From Dipodascopsis uninucleata var. uninucleata (lineage: Eukaryota; Ascomycota; Lipomycetes; Lipomycetales; Lipomycetaceae), in NCBI GenBank assembly GCA_030568195.1, contig JAJLTO010000006.1, positions 1,164,314-1,228,313 of the forward strand: a DNA stretch of 64,000 nt, given 5' to 3'. Of this stretch, positions 21,600 to 33,298 are shown in pieces. The notes under the pieces are model-generated. The model did no database searches, was not told where the DNA came from, and worked only from the letters and a program-made list of their open reading frames with translations. Numbering within the stretch: position 1 is the stretch's first letter; every line of letters begins with the position of its first letter. A program made the position numbers and the translations under genes.

Positions 21600-23933
21600 T
21601 TAATCATCTCCCCATAAATCAAAGTCAAAGTATGCTCGCGGCCACTTTAGCCAATCCTCCCATTCACGCGTTAAAATTTTACATATTATTCGTACATCGC
21701 TTTTGACCCGGCGCTCCTGCCACCATACTTTTGTAAAACTCATGACAGCCAGATAATGCACATAGATTGCTAATGGTACATGCTCGTGATTCTTTAGCTT
21801 TTGTGTAAACTCATCTGAACACACAAAAGGCCATGTCATGATATATCGCGTTAAACCTGCACCCAATTCAATGAATTCCGTGTCGTTAAATGTGATTAAT
21901 TGCTCAAGTACGCGAATTGGACGCTCACACATGTATGTTAGCTCTCTTTGGTTAAGTTCTGTGGCTCTTGTATCAATTAAATTTGAAAGATAAAGCAAGC
22001 ATCTTTCTCCAACGGGCAGGAAGTGTATATGTGGATTCCAATGTAAGTTAATATGGGAAACATACAAGTTATCACATTCAATAACTACAGCCTTGATACC
22101 CAAAAGCAAAGGAAGCCATCTATCAATAGTCACTGCTCTATTATTTTCATATTCACCTGCCTCAATATAAGCAAAAGCATCAATAGAAACTAGAGCACCT
22201 GCGATAATCAAGGCTTCAAGCATTGCTGGTGTTTTATCTTTAACATCAGAGCCAATTATGCTTCTGAAAGATTCAATTGCTCGATGTCTGTAGTAGACCG
22301 CAACATTTTCGTACGAAGGATCATTGCGCATATATTGAAGATGTGTTGCTGAGAGTGCTAGTAGAGAGTACATCATGAAATCAAACTCGCAAGCCAAAGT
22401 TGGTACTTCATGAGTCCACATATACACAGATCTTGGATTATAGTTATTGGAAAGACTCTTAGAGGTATTTAAAATGTAGTTAGTTAGTAATGCAAGTTGT
22501 TGAGACTCAATATTGTCAGATGGAGCTCTCCCTAGGACTGTAGACGGGGCCGGTAAAGCAGTGGGCTGAGGAAGAGATTCACTTTCTTTAGTTCCAGATC
22601 CACCCTCACCTTTGTTGCTCTTGCTATCACTACTCCAGCCTCCGCCCATCAGACCAGACATAAGCGACGATGGTGTAGAGAATGTAGTCGAGGATGAGCG
22701 TGCAGACAATGCAGCAGCGATAGAGGTAGAACTCCTCGGAGGACCAGCATAATAACGAGTTGCGAGGCCAGGAAGTGCGCCAGGCACAGGAACAGATATA
22801 CCTAACGGCATAGATGGAATATAAAAGGGCATGGATGTTGAGGGAGCAACATCTGCAGGAATTGGAGTGTCTGGCATAGCAGAACTGGAGCTCGCGTCCA
22901 ATGCATCGTTGCTGTTTCCATTTGTAGAGTTGGTATTGGGCACTGCACTACCATTTCCAGACGTGTTTGATAATATAACCGGTGTATTCGAATTGCTACC
23001 TGTCGACGGTACTGAAGTCGCCGAGGATACAGCTACAAAAGAGCATTGCACATTATGGCGCATGCAATTGCGGCATCGAGGTCTATTCTCATCACATTTG
23101 ATCTTTCGTCGTTTGCAAACAATACAACCATTCCTCGATTTGAAATGAGTTCTTCTAGGCATTGGACCTCCTCCCGCTATACTAGAACGACGACCATTAG
23201 ACGAAGAATTGGCAGCATGAGAGCCGCTTGGCCCTGTATAGGTGGTATCGCTAGGGGTAGAAACCTCGATATCATTGTCTGACTCAGATAATTCTCCAAG
23301 ATCGCCTCCATTTCCATTTAAAGCCATTCTTGAAGAAATAGGACTGTCAATCCCTGCACTAACTAATGAAGAACGCCGGGATGAAGCAGTCCTCGCTTGA
23401 GACGAGGGCGAGAGAAGCTGTTGCGAGGAATCCAGCGACCTACTGACCCTGGGATTACCGCTATTACGACTATTCTGATGGTTTGTCGAAGTAGATGAGC
23501 CCTTAGGCGATCCAGGTGCCACCGAGCGTCCTGAGGCTCCAGTGACACTGCTGCTCTCAGAATTAGATGGCTCTGGCGATAGTTGGTTACCACCAAGTCC
23601 AAAATTAGATGATGACGAAGATTGCCGTGAAAAGGCAGATGTCGAATACGATGTAGACCGTGAGTCTGAAAGGCGAGGCTGCGAAGCGGATATACGAGTC
23701 TGCGCGCGAGAGTCGATGGCAGTGAACCCGTCTCCAACAGAAAGCGGATTTTTAGATTCTGATGCTAGGTTTATACGTGACAATTGAGGCTTTAGCGATG
23801 ATGTAGAAGACGATATAATGTTTACACGGTCCGAAGTATGTGATTGTACCTGATGATTCATAGAAGAGTCCGAAGACGAGGATGACGATGCTGGCTTTCC
23901 CGTATTTGATGACGAAGCCGGTATTCGCGACAT
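21600..23933 (-). CDS. Zn2Cys6 transcription factor, Upc2/Ecm22-like architecture
   Basis: 777-residue nuclear regulator from the ATG at 23933 (MSRIPASSS); the frame continues nine codons upstream to a TTG only. The first 255 residues are Ser-rich and disordered. The binuclear zinc cluster is at about 267-295 with spacing C-X2-C-X6-C-X6-C-X2-C-X6-C (GCIVCKRRKIKC, then CRNC), preceded by RRTHFKSRN. That arrangement, KSRNGC right at the cluster, is also found in Upc2/Ecm22 sterol regulators. After another Ser/Pro-rich linker, the C-terminal 280 residues form a helical effector domain (YSLLALSATHL and MLEALIIAGALVS). Being Upc2-like is a tentative architectural match. No intron seen. Confidence 0.85.
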   Translation of the reverse strand: MSRIPASSSNTGKPASSSSSSDSSMNHQVQSHTSDRVNIISSSTSSLKPQLSRINLASESKNPLSVGDGFTAIDSRAQTRISASQPRLSDSRSTSYSTSAFSRQSSSSSNFGLGGNQLSPEPSNSESSSVTGASGRSVAPGSPKGSSTSTNHQNSRNSGNPRVSRSLDSSQQLLSPSSQARTASSRRSSLVSAGIDSPISSRMALNGNGGDLGELSESDNDIEVSTPSDTTYTGPSGSHAANSSSNGRRSSIAGGGPMPRRTHFKSRNGCIVCKRRKIKCDENRPRCRNCMRHNVQCSFVAVSSATSVPSTGSNSNTPVILSNTSGNGSAVPNTNSTNGNSNDALDASSSSAMPDTPIPADVAPSTSMPFYIPSMPLGISVPVPGALPGLATRYYAGPPRSSTSIAAALSARSSSTTFSTPSSLMSGLMGGGWSSDSKSNKGEGGSGTKESESLPQPTALPAPSTVLGRAPSDNIESQQLALLTNYILNTSKSLSNNYNPRSVYMWTHEVPTLACEFDFMMYSLLALSATHLQYMRNDPSYENVAVYYRHRAIESFRSIIGSDVKDKTPAMLEALIIAGALVSIDAFAYIEAGEYENNRAVTIDRWLPLLLGIKAVVIECDNLYVSHINLHWNPHIHFLPVGERCLLYLSNLIDTRATELNQRELTYMCERPIRVLEQLITFNDTEFIELGAGLTRYIMTWPFVCSDEFTQKLKNHEHVPLAIYVHYLAVMSFTKVWWQERRVKSDVRIICKILTREWEDWLKWPRAYFDFDLWGDD

Positions 23934-24881
23934 ACCTTCTTCTAGCTCCAAATTTGACAACCAGCCTACAGCGGCTCTCGGTTTTTTGACAACAAACTAA
24001 CCACTATTTACTATAAACTTGATCCCGTTGTTTTGCTTATTACCCTTAAACTGTTACGGACCTGATAGCTTTTTGTGTTCGGTTGTCGATGACGATGCGA
24101 AAGGAACGCGAAATGAGGTATTGAGGGATATCGGAATATTCGGGTGTTTAATACGAAAACGATCGCAGCAGCATCAAACTTTCCGAATACGACAAGTCGA
24201 CGATATATATATAAAATCTCCCATTCTGCGTCAAAAAAAAATTTTGCAGATAAGGAATTTTCCTCCCCGCAAACACGAGCGCGGAAAAGAATCGGATTTA
24301 AGACCAGAGATTTGTCTCGCTCTTCGGATAAATCTCTTAAGCGAACGAACCAATTTGAAGAGTTATTATGTAGTCGCTGGTCAAAAATTCGCACACGTTA
24401 TATTACAATATAGATAGAAAGTAATATCCTATTATATGCTCTACATACATGAGCCAGTGGAAAGAATGTAAATAAAATAAGATAACAAGATAGTAAAGGT
24501 GAGATAATAAAAGAGGTAGAATATGATATTATTAAAATACAAAATACTATGAGTAATATCATATGACGAGTCGTTTAAATGGCGACTATAAGTACAAAAT
24601 CAACTATGAATAATTTCAGCGTAACTTCCTTTTCCATAGCAGTATGCAACATGGTCATAGGCTCAGGGAAACGAAACAAGTGTATATAACCAAACTTCAG
24701 AATATATAGGGATCCAAAAGATCCGGGAGGTGCTGCCAGAAAACCAAATCAGTTAGATACTCAAAAACCAATTCCCACACAGTCAAGCCGTCAAAGTTCC
24801 AACAAATAACTAAATCAAAACACTCGTAATAGTCAAAGAGAAAACAATTTAACATTGCATAATAATCACTTAAGAGGTTTC
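23934..24881. other. Upstream region of the Zn2Cys6 gene
   Basis: Promoter of the Zn2Cys6 regulator plus the 3' flank of the GT25-type gene. Open frames of 127-132 codons on both strands at 24.0-24.4 kb begin with GTG or TTG and have no family signature, so I do not call them genes. Confidence 0.55.
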
Positions 24882-26108
24882 TCACTGGCTTTTCGAATTC
24901 TTTGGTGGAAGCAAACGCTCATAGTCCTCCCAGTTCGAAAGTTGCAATGCATCAACCATATGGCGGCGAGCGCTGTTTCTAATATTCTCACTCCATCCCT
25001 CTGTGTTGCTCTTGCCTTCATCTTGAAATCCACCTTCAGGGGTAATGTTATCACTATCCTTGGACCCGTCAACTCGCCACGCAGAGAACACGTTAGGAGT
25101 AATAGTGTAGCCTCTGAGCTTTCCTTCTTGTATCTTCAATATGATGTCTATGTCGATAGGAGCAATAAGACTAATATAAGAGAAATTCAGGAGCATTCGC
25201 TGGGCACCTTGCCGTGTAATAGCGTACCCCATTGTACAAACAGGACCCCAAGAAGGAGAAATAATACGCTTCTTTCCAAAATCAGATGACTTGACACCTA
25301 AAACTTCCATCATGCTTGCATAAGAGTCTTTTGTCTGTTTTCGAGTAGGCGCATCTGGATCGTCGAACTCCTGAACCAAATCTATTCTTTTTTTGTTGGC
25401 ATAATCGGAGCATTGGCCAACATGCATTATATCCCAGTCTAATCCATAGGGTGCGTTCTGCTTCTCGTATTCAGTAGGCGGCTTAATACGCATCTTGTTG
25501 CGCTGCATCTGGGAACTAATTCGCGCAAAAATCTTATGGATGTTAATGTCGAAGTCGACATCATCTTCAAGAATGAGCATTGTGTCCATGTCACTCTCAA
25601 GAAGTCTAACCCAGGCGTTGACATGAGCTCTCCAGCATCCAAGCTCAGAATCACGCATACGCCCTCTGACTTTGTTTTCTGGAATAGCCTTCTCTGCGAT
25701 AGTGGAACCATTCACACCGTCGATTTTAGTAAACTTAAGGTCGTATAACGAGCTCATAAGAACCATAGCGTCCTGACGATCGGTGCGGTGAGGCATGCTA
25801 ATGTAGACGATTTCACCAAAACCTAGCGTCTTGTTAAGAGCGGTTTTTGCCAATCGCTCAGTATCTGCGGAGATTGACGAGTTAAGCCAGTTATGGAGAG
25901 ACTCTTGGTTCTGTAAGAACATCTGCTTATGTGCGTTACGCTCCATGACCAGCTTGGTAGTAACGATAATTAACACGATAGTTGTAATCATCGGCATGAC
26001 AACAATTGCCTGAGCTATCGAACGCTTGCGAGCCTTTAAATAAAGCACTATGTGGTCAATGACCTGCAGCATATTATGTCTCGCTGCGGAGACGTACTTC
26101 ATAATCAT
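24882..26108 (-). CDS. GT25-family-like glycosyltransferase, type II membrane protein
   Basis: 408 residues from the ATG at 26108. A cytoplasmic head of about 35 residues is followed by a membrane anchor (about 36-56, AIVVMPMITTIVLIIVTT) and a luminal catalytic part. The domain has the marks of glycosyltransferase family 25: EIVYISMPHRTDRQ at its start, ELGCWRAHVNAW in the middle and LILEDDVDF as the acidic nucleotide-sugar and metal motif. GT25 proteins act in LPS synthesis in bacteria and in collagen glycosylation in animals; related proteins occur in many filamentous fungi but are not typical of budding yeasts. A Golgi role in protein or wall glycosylation is inferred. No intron. Confidence 0.82.
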   Translation of the reverse strand: MIMKYVSAARHNMLQVIDHIVLYLKARKRSIAQAIVVMPMITTIVLIIVTTKLVMERNAHKQMFLQNQESLHNWLNSSISADTERLAKTALNKTLGFGEIVYISMPHRTDRQDAMVLMSSLYDLKFTKIDGVNGSTIAEKAIPENKVRGRMRDSELGCWRAHVNAWVRLLESDMDTMLILEDDVDFDINIHKIFARISSQMQRNKMRIKPPTEYEKQNAPYGLDWDIMHVGQCSDYANKKRIDLVQEFDDPDAPTRKQTKDSYASMMEVLGVKSSDFGKKRIISPSWGPVCTMGYAITRQGAQRMLLNFSYISLIAPIDIDIILKIQEGKLRGYTITPNVFSAWRVDGSKDSDNITPEGGFQDEGKSNTEGWSENIRNSARRHMVDALQLSNWEDYERLLPPKNSKSQ

Positions 26109-28074
26109 CTTGGATAATATACTGCTGGCTAACAGACTAAATAATGAATGTCCTTGTTTTCTCCTCTAGAGCTCTGATGTACACTTCTGCTCTACTCTAT
26201 GGTTGTCTATCGCTATCTACCTACTCCACTGTGTTTCTATTTCAAAGGTCTATGTTCTGCGTTAATCAGACAAATTTTCATTAGTCTCTGTTCTTTAGTG
26301 TCAGTATTCACAGAATATCTAAGGCTCAAGCTTCAAGGAGGATCCAAAGGCCCTAATTTTGTTACAGCCACTAACTTCTTGTGTAATTATAACTTTATTG
26401 TAGCTTATCCTAGTTATTTTCAATGCGAGTTAGTCACACCTGACACACATATTCTGATAAAATAAAACTAGCTATCTTACCTTTTTGTTTTATCACAGCG
26501 GTCTATTCTTTCTATAAGGGCTGAAAATACAGGATTATGTGGATAATGGTTCGCGAAGTGTTAGTTGGTATCATCCCAAGTTTTCCGTTACTATGGAGTT
26601 TTCTCTTTTGCTTACCCAAGATAAGGGCTAACAAAAATTTCCTCTCGCACAGTAAATGCGCAGTAAACGCTGCGTTATACTGCAGACACATTGAAATTTC
26701 TTACACTTAAAATAACTAAAAGATGTTGTGTTATCATTTTCAAATCCCACATGAGTAAACTACCAGGTGCTGTATGCCTGTGGTCGTGGTCGACACAACC
26801 AGGCACTTGGCAAAGGCCAGCCACAAAGGTCCTTTGCTGGCTGGACAATCTTGCTCTAGACTGTACATTGCAGGTAAATTTGTCAAGTAAATGCTAAACC
26901 GTTATTCTATGTCTGCATTCACTCAAAGAGCAGATCGGTAGTTATATAGAATCGGCATGCCTCCATTTCTTATATTTCAGCTGCCGGAGCATGCAGCGCT
27001 AATGAAGCGTTGTAAAAGTATAGTCGCTTGCTTCAATTATAAACATTCAATTGTCATGTTATTATTGCGCCTGTTTTGTCCTTTCATGACTAACGACCCG
27101 CCGTAATTTTATAAACTACTGATCTTATTAGGCCCACGTATTAGATTATTCAAGTAATAGCATTGACAGCTCCATAACTGCTTGTAACGAGCGAAACTTC
27201 TTAGAGTCCGCCAGAAGTCCCAGCATGCTGCTGTTCTGATTCTCGTAGTCGCAGCTGTGCCATTTCCTTTTAATGTACAGTTGACTTCCAGAAAATGCTC
27301 GTGCAGCACCGTCTATATAAAGACAGGGCCCTCACTTAGGGTGACGAATATATATATCTGGTGGATAGTTATCCGGCAATGCTTGATACAGCCTTGATCT
27401 AAAAGTGAGGTCAAAACCATCCTCCACCTATCGCACAGTAACTACAAAGAAGTTAACGACAAGATGCCCATATCTTGAATACAGAGAATTCTTAATGAAT
27501 TTATTGAAAAGGGTCTGAATTTACTGAATTTCTACGTAATCACAGAGTGCTACTGTGTTGCAATGGGCTTGTTTATTGGTTTTTTTTTGGGAGGGGGATC
27601 ACAGACATACGCAAGCTTTCTCAATCAGTCATCGCGATGCTGCTACGTTTGTAGACATTACGCGTAATCAAGTCTCGACCATAAACAATATATCAGCACT
27701 AGCATATTATCACCATTTCTCGCTTTAAACAGGTGCCTATAGTTCTACCAAACAGGATCTCTCGGAATATAATACTAACTTATATACTTACAATAGGTTG
27801 GTAGAAGCTGCGGTATTATTTTTTTGCCCTTAGCTCCTCATTCCTGGTCTTAAGCATCTATCCGCAATTTTAATATCTATAAGCCAGCTTCAAAGAACTA
27901 GATCAATAGATTAGCCGCTCTAATAAATTTGTAAACACTTAACGAATTTATTCATCACAATACAGACTGTACATTTACTAGAGAATACAGAAAAATCTGT
28001 AACTTTTAAGACAAAAACTCCTCTTTGCACAACCAAAAAACACAATTAATACTTCTAAATTAAAGCACTATCGA
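26109..28074. other. 2-kb intergenic region with a structured GC-rich block
   Basis: Promoter side of the GT25-type gene and 3' flank of the next permease gene. No gene recognised. A GC-rich block at 26763-26844 can fold on itself and is listed separately. Confidence 0.55.
26763..26844. other. GC-rich self-complementary block
   Basis: 26817-26829 and 26831-26844 form a near-perfect inverted repeat (13 of 14 positions, one bulged G) built from CCAGCCA and TGGCTGG. Just before it, TGCCTG at 26775-26780 pairs with CAGGCA at 26800-26805 around a GTCGAC centre. The block is strongly GC-rich inside AT-rich DNA. It may be a structured RNA, a cruciform site or a relic of a mobile element. Confidence 0.4.
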
Positions 28075-29686
28075 TTATGAAGACTCATCACTGAGACCAA
28101 GTTGAACAGACTTTATCTTCTCAGTTGACTTCTCCATGGAAGCATCATCCATGACATAACCGTCCTCTGATCCAGCTTCGACTCCGTAAATAGTAGGTGC
28201 CGTGTCAAGAGCAGCTCGCAGTTTTCGTTGATCGCGTCGCTGCATAATAACAGCTAGTGGAATCAGAATAACTTGCACCACAGACATGGCGACAGAAGTG
28301 ATGTATCCAGCAAAAAACTTTGGAGCATCTTCCGTCTGCCATGCACCCAAAGGAATAACTAAGTAGAGCATACAATTTGTGGCATTGATAGTAGCTAGTG
28401 TAATTGCTCGAGCCTCAACATCATGCGCGAATGTCTCAGCAGCCCAGGCTACTACAAGATTTGCTGGACCATTAGAGATACCCAGCAACATATATGCTGC
28501 GAAGATAGCGTTCTCAGGAATGTCATAAACGAGTAACATAACATTTCCAACAATCATAAGAATACCAGCAAACAACATCATTTCCCACCTGTTAGATCGC
28601 CAATCTGAGTACACAGCACATATCAGAGCGGAAACAATGGAAATACCGTAAGTAGCGGTACTAACGTTGTCAACAGCAGTAACATTAGTTGGATACTTCA
28701 CATCTTGCAACCAAAGTGAAAATGGGGTACCTGATCCGTAAGGAGCAAGCCAAAACAAGTTACCCATCCATACAAATGTCCAAAACTGCCAAGATAAGAA
28801 GACTCGCTTGATAAGTGTCTTATTCAGACCCTTAGAACGTTCGAAACCATCTTTCTGCAATCTTGCAAAAGCCATCTCCTTCTCCCTTGCCGTAAACCAT
28901 CGAGATGTAGTTCGCTCAGGAACATCAGGAAAAAATATGTATCCGAAAAGAGCAATTGGAACAGTCACAATAGCACAAACAATAAAAAGCCATTGCCATG
29001 GCTTGAGAGTACCAGTCTGCATGGTATAAAGTGCACCCTGTATATAACCAGCAATCATACTTCCAAGAGGCATGGCGGAATAATAGATGGCATTTCGGCG
29101 TCCTAGTTCAGCCTTGGTATACCAGCTGTTTACAATATGGAGGCATCCAACATAACAGGCTGTAGCACCAAAACCAACGAAAAATCTCATCGCAAGCAAC
29201 TGTTCGTATGTCTTAACGAAAGCAGTGCCGAGAGTGAAGAGACCCCAAATAATCTCAGCTGTAGGGAGGTAATACTGAGATGGAATCTTTGTAATCAACA
29301 TGTTTGATGGAATCTGAAATGCACAGTAGCCCACCTGATAAACTGCATTGATATAGTTCAAACGATTTCCAATTAACTGCAGGTCATCTTTCATACCGCT
29401 AAGATACGCGTATGTCAGGGCGCTGACGTCAAGATATTTAGTAAAAAACGCCAGACAACAGTATCCGAGAACAAATAAGTCGATCTTACGAACGAGATTT
29501 CTCTCTTCCATGGACATGTCTGGAGTATACCATCTGTTCGAAAAATCTTCAGTTAGTATTACAGATGTATATTATTACTGACATCTATTAATAACATTAC
29601 TCTCTGTCAGTGCAATGTATATGAACATACCCTGTGGCAGTATCAAGCCAGTTGATGAACTTCTTAAAAGCAGAAACAACACCCAT
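28075..29686 (-). CDS. MFS permease of the Dal5/Fen2 (anion:cation symporter) family, two exons
   Basis: Plasma-membrane permease of 504 residues; family members carry allantoate, pantothenate, nicotinate, biotin or related organic anions with protons. Exons on the minus strand are 29686-29631 and 29533-28075. The intron (97 nt) has donor GTATGT, an exact TACTAAC branch site (29552-29558) and acceptor CAG. Splicing adds MGVVSAFKKFINWLDTATGW, then YTPDMSMEERNLVRKID, and the WYTPDMS-EER-LVRKID pattern is the normal start of Fen2-type permeases, which supports the model. Twelve hydrophobic segments can be made out, with the first helices containing YLDVSALTYAYLSGMKDDL. The substrate is unknown; Fen2 (pantothenate) is the best guess. 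Confidence 0.88.
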
Positions 29687-30562
29687 TTTTGATAACTCAG
29701 CTGAGATACACTTGTTAAAAGCTTCAAGATCTACTACAGCTGCCAAATAAACTATCTATATTGCGCTACTAGTGAAAAAAACAATATCCAGAGTCTAGAA
29801 AAATTAACAATCTCTTGACTATGTAAATTGCTGTTTCGTCAATTATTGCGAATTCTACATATTGACAACGGGTATTGCACCTTTTATATTCCTTACTTAT
29901 CTATGTTGCATTGGCTCTAAGACTATTAAAATATTTTTTATCTATAATATCATAATGTCATACGTGGTCTGCTTGCATATCTAGCATCCTAAAGCAATTT
30001 GCCATTCCAGCAAGTTACTAACATATTCAAAAGTATATTGACTTCCACACTAACATCATAATATTTACCGGAATTCGCCAATGCCCTAACAGAGCCTTCT
30101 CATGGTCTGTGCTAGCCATTAAAACCAAAGAGAAAAGCTTGGATAAATAGTTTCAGTTTTCAGTAACTGCTTATCCTTTATGAGAATAGCTGGTTCTCGG
30201 ACCAGGGGACGGGCCACTAATAATATTATTTAACAGCCATATTTTGCCTAGGACTGAGAAATTTAAGCTGTGGCAATTGCGTTGCCATACATACGATAAG
30301 AGATATAGATAACAAACCTTTGTTACTACGAACTAAATGAAAGTTCACATAGGAGGCGTTCACTTTAGAAGTAAAAGAACTGATTATCCCGGGCTACGGG
30401 TGAGCAATATCTGTAAAATCACTCATAATGAACCTTGATTAGAAGGATAAAATATGATAAAGAGCAAGATGTGCATGGCACAGAAGTTTTCTATTGAAAG
30501 CCGACTATCATGGTTACAATTACACAAAATGTAGATAATTACACGACTATAAACAAAAGGGG
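29687..30562. other. Permease promoter and dehydrogenase 3' flank
   Basis: AT-rich spacer between two genes on the minus strand. No gene, RNA or clear repeat seen. Confidence 0.6.
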
Positions 30563-32001
30563 CTATTCTGGACCAGCAATGAGTGTTTTCAGACCTTTTC
30601 CTTGGCGAACTAGTTCGAATGCTTCCTTGGCTTGCAAGAAGTCGACCTTCGAGGATATAAGCTTTTGAACATCTACCACACCTCGACCAACGAGATCAAC
30701 AGCCTTCTGAAAATCTCCACTGTTATATCTAAAGCAGCCCTTAACGTTTAATTCGCGAAAGCAGATCGTCGAGATAGGGAGCTCGGCATTGTCGGTCCCC
30801 ATGCCAGTCTGAACGAATGTCCCTCTAGGTCGTAATGAGTAGAGTGCAGTCTGTATACAATAGGCGACTCCAGTGGCATCGATGGCAAACTCAAATCCCC
30901 GCTCACTTTTCTGTCCGAACTTCTCGATCAGTTCATCTGCGACCTGCTTCGATGTCTTGCCCTTGACTGAGAGGTAAGTGTCCATGCCAAATGTTTCGTG
31001 GGCGAATTTTAGCCTCTCATCATTGATGTCTACAACAACTACCAGCGAGGCAGAGCATGCATTTTTTGCAACAGCCGCAATCAGAAGTCCTACAGGACCG
31101 GCACCAAAGACGACAATAGTGGAGCCGTGAGTGACGCCTGCTTGTTTGACAGCATGAACTGCAACCGTAAGTGGCTCCATAAGAGCCCCTTCGTCGACTG
31201 AGACATTATCAGGAAGTTTGTAGCAGAATGTATCTGCAGCTCTAAAGTATTTTGTAAGTGTCCCATCAACAGGTGGCGCTGCGGCAAATTTCATTGAATA
31301 GCAGTGATTGTATTGGCCACTTAGACATTGACTGCATGTATAGCATGGTGCGCCAGGCTCGATGCAGACCTTATCGCCAACCTTCAGTTTAGTCACTGCA
31401 GATCCGATTGCGGTGACTATACCTGCAGATTCATGACCTAATATGACAGGTTTCTCAACGACGAAGTCACCTATTCTTCCGTGAGTATAGAAGTGAACGT
31501 CACTTCCACATATTCCGGTAGATTTGACCTGGACGATAACGTCATTGTTATTTGTGATCTCTGGAGCATTGCGGTCTTCGAAAGAGAACTCGCCTACTTT
31601 CTGAAGAACAAAAGAATAGTTCTGCTTGACTTGTTAGCAATCAATCTCAACCTGTTATTTCCCAGATATAGTTGCTACTTGATGTTTTCGTGAATGCCTC
31701 TCTCTGCTTGCGCATGTAAATCTAGGTCTACGGCTTTGCGTCTATCTCATGCACTGGTAAGCGCATATCATTTGTACGCATTTGGTTACACATATTAGAT
31801 ACACGCCTATATATGCCTCAATATATAGACAACCGCCTATCAACAAATTTACTCCATATTCGTGCCCGCGGATCTGAACGACCGGAGCCACGTCCCTATA
31901 CAGTAGCGAGAGATTTGCACATAGCAGTGAAATAGAAAGGGCTCTCTTATTCATGGGAACATCACTCTTCGCATTCGATTACTTACCTTGCTCACGGTCA
32001 T
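30563..32001 (-). CDS. XYL2: Xylitol/sorbitol dehydrogenase (NAD-dependent, zinc MDR), two exons
   Basis: Oxidises a polyol (xylitol to D-xylulose, or sorbitol to fructose). Exons on the minus strand are 32001-31987 (only five codons, MTVSK) and 31621-30563, separated by a 365-nt intron with donor GTAAGT, branch GCTAAC and acceptor CAG. The spliced protein is 357 residues, close to the 363 of known yeast Xyl2, and starts MTVSKNYSFVLQKVGEFSFE as that family does. Catalytic zinc ligands C43, H68 and E69 are present, as are the four structural-zinc cysteines 98, 101, 104 and 112. The GAGPVG dinucleotide loop followed by VVVVDIND, with Asp at the strand end, indicates NAD rather than NADP. It sits beside transaldolase and a sugar transporter, which supports a role in polyol use. 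Confidence 0.92.
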
Positions 32002-33298
32002 GTTGTGAGATGTTATTTCAAGTAAGCAACTGCAGCTTGATATTTATGATGTGTGATAGCACGTAGAATCTTCACTAAACTAGGCGAGCTATTCCAATGA
32101 CTAAAAGTACCTGACTACAAAATTTCTTGACTTGACTAGACTTAAATACTTGTTGGAAGATATGCTAATAGTTGTCTTTAAGCACAATTGGCCAGACCTT
32201 GTGATAGGCGTCCCGTGTTTACCAATTACATTTATTGGACTGCGATACTAATAGTATGTTGCTCAATATGTAGCGATATCCGTGAAGTCTACAAGTTTTG
32301 TGTGGGGTTCGTTTTTCAGATGCTCATTAGGAATGCTTCAACATGTTAAACAATAACTTATGAAGTTGACATCTACATACTGTTCACTAGGCAAATTTGT
32401 AGATGAATGCGAGGCCTGTTTGGGATTAATCCGAAGCGCGTTTTCGTCAGGTGCCCAATAGTTTACTTGATATTAGGTTACAGGGACGGTCTATGCCCTC
32501 AAACATCCCTTCGTACCACAGAACTAGCAAACACAATAGTGGCGGATTGCGCATTCTTATTCAGGGAAAGCTACAGGAAAACATCATAGTTGGCTCTTCT
32601 CAGCTGTAATAGTATAGCTACTCTAAGATAAATTATGGGGTAGTAAAGTTTATATCTTGAGCTGAGACATTTGCGCTAAAGCCCGCAGAATGAAAACGCG
32701 TTTAGTTTGAACAGACTCACTTTTAAACAGTGCCTGGGCATCAATGGGCTGCGAATCAAAGCTCACAAACTGACAAGTTGTGTGCCGCGTCATATAGATA
32801 TCTTGAAACGATATAAACTCATTTGCGTGTTCTTAGTAGCTTAGACGATGGTGCCGTCAAATCGCATTCTATGCATTTGTATTGACGTATCCGTGTCTTG
32901 TACACCAGCGCTGCTAAGTCAGTTACTCTTGCATCCTCTCTTGGCTCATGTTCTAGCCACATATATGGCCGACAATTGTACATCATGCTAATTGCGCGCA
33001 TTTAGCAATGCATAAACACTAATTAAGTTTGAGAAATAAGGAATCTGTAACAAAATTATTAGACAGAGGGGAATTGTAGAAAGATACATGCAAGAAAATA
33101 GCATTACAAGACTGAATTTATACCGGTGAATTGGTGTAATAATACTACAGAAAACCTGCGAGTAAAGCTACAGCTCCGAATCCAAATAATATATTAGTTT
33201 ATCTTAATTCTTCTCGGACGGCTTATGGCACCCGATATTACATCACCTATCAAAGAAAATGGATCATCGCTTTACTTTAATTATCATGTACACAAAAT
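32002..33298. other. Xylitol dehydrogenase upstream region
   Basis: 1.3 kb containing the promoter of the dehydrogenase and the 3' flank of transaldolase. GTGGGGTT occurs at 32302-32309, about 300 bp upstream of the ATG. Short frames of about 60 codons on either strand look random. Confidence 0.55.
32302..32309 (+). promoter_or_regulatory. GTGGGGTT element upstream of xylitol dehydrogenase
   Basis: Contains the Mig1/CreA core SYGGGG and the extra TT shared with sites upstream of the sugar transporter and the Zn2Cys6 regulator in the same cluster. Confidence 0.35.

Noticed and set aside
24011-24417. 127- to 132-codon frames on both strands upstream of the Zn2Cys6 gene
   Set aside because: They begin with GTG or TTG, overlap each other antisense and show no domain; chance frames in a stop-poor promoter.
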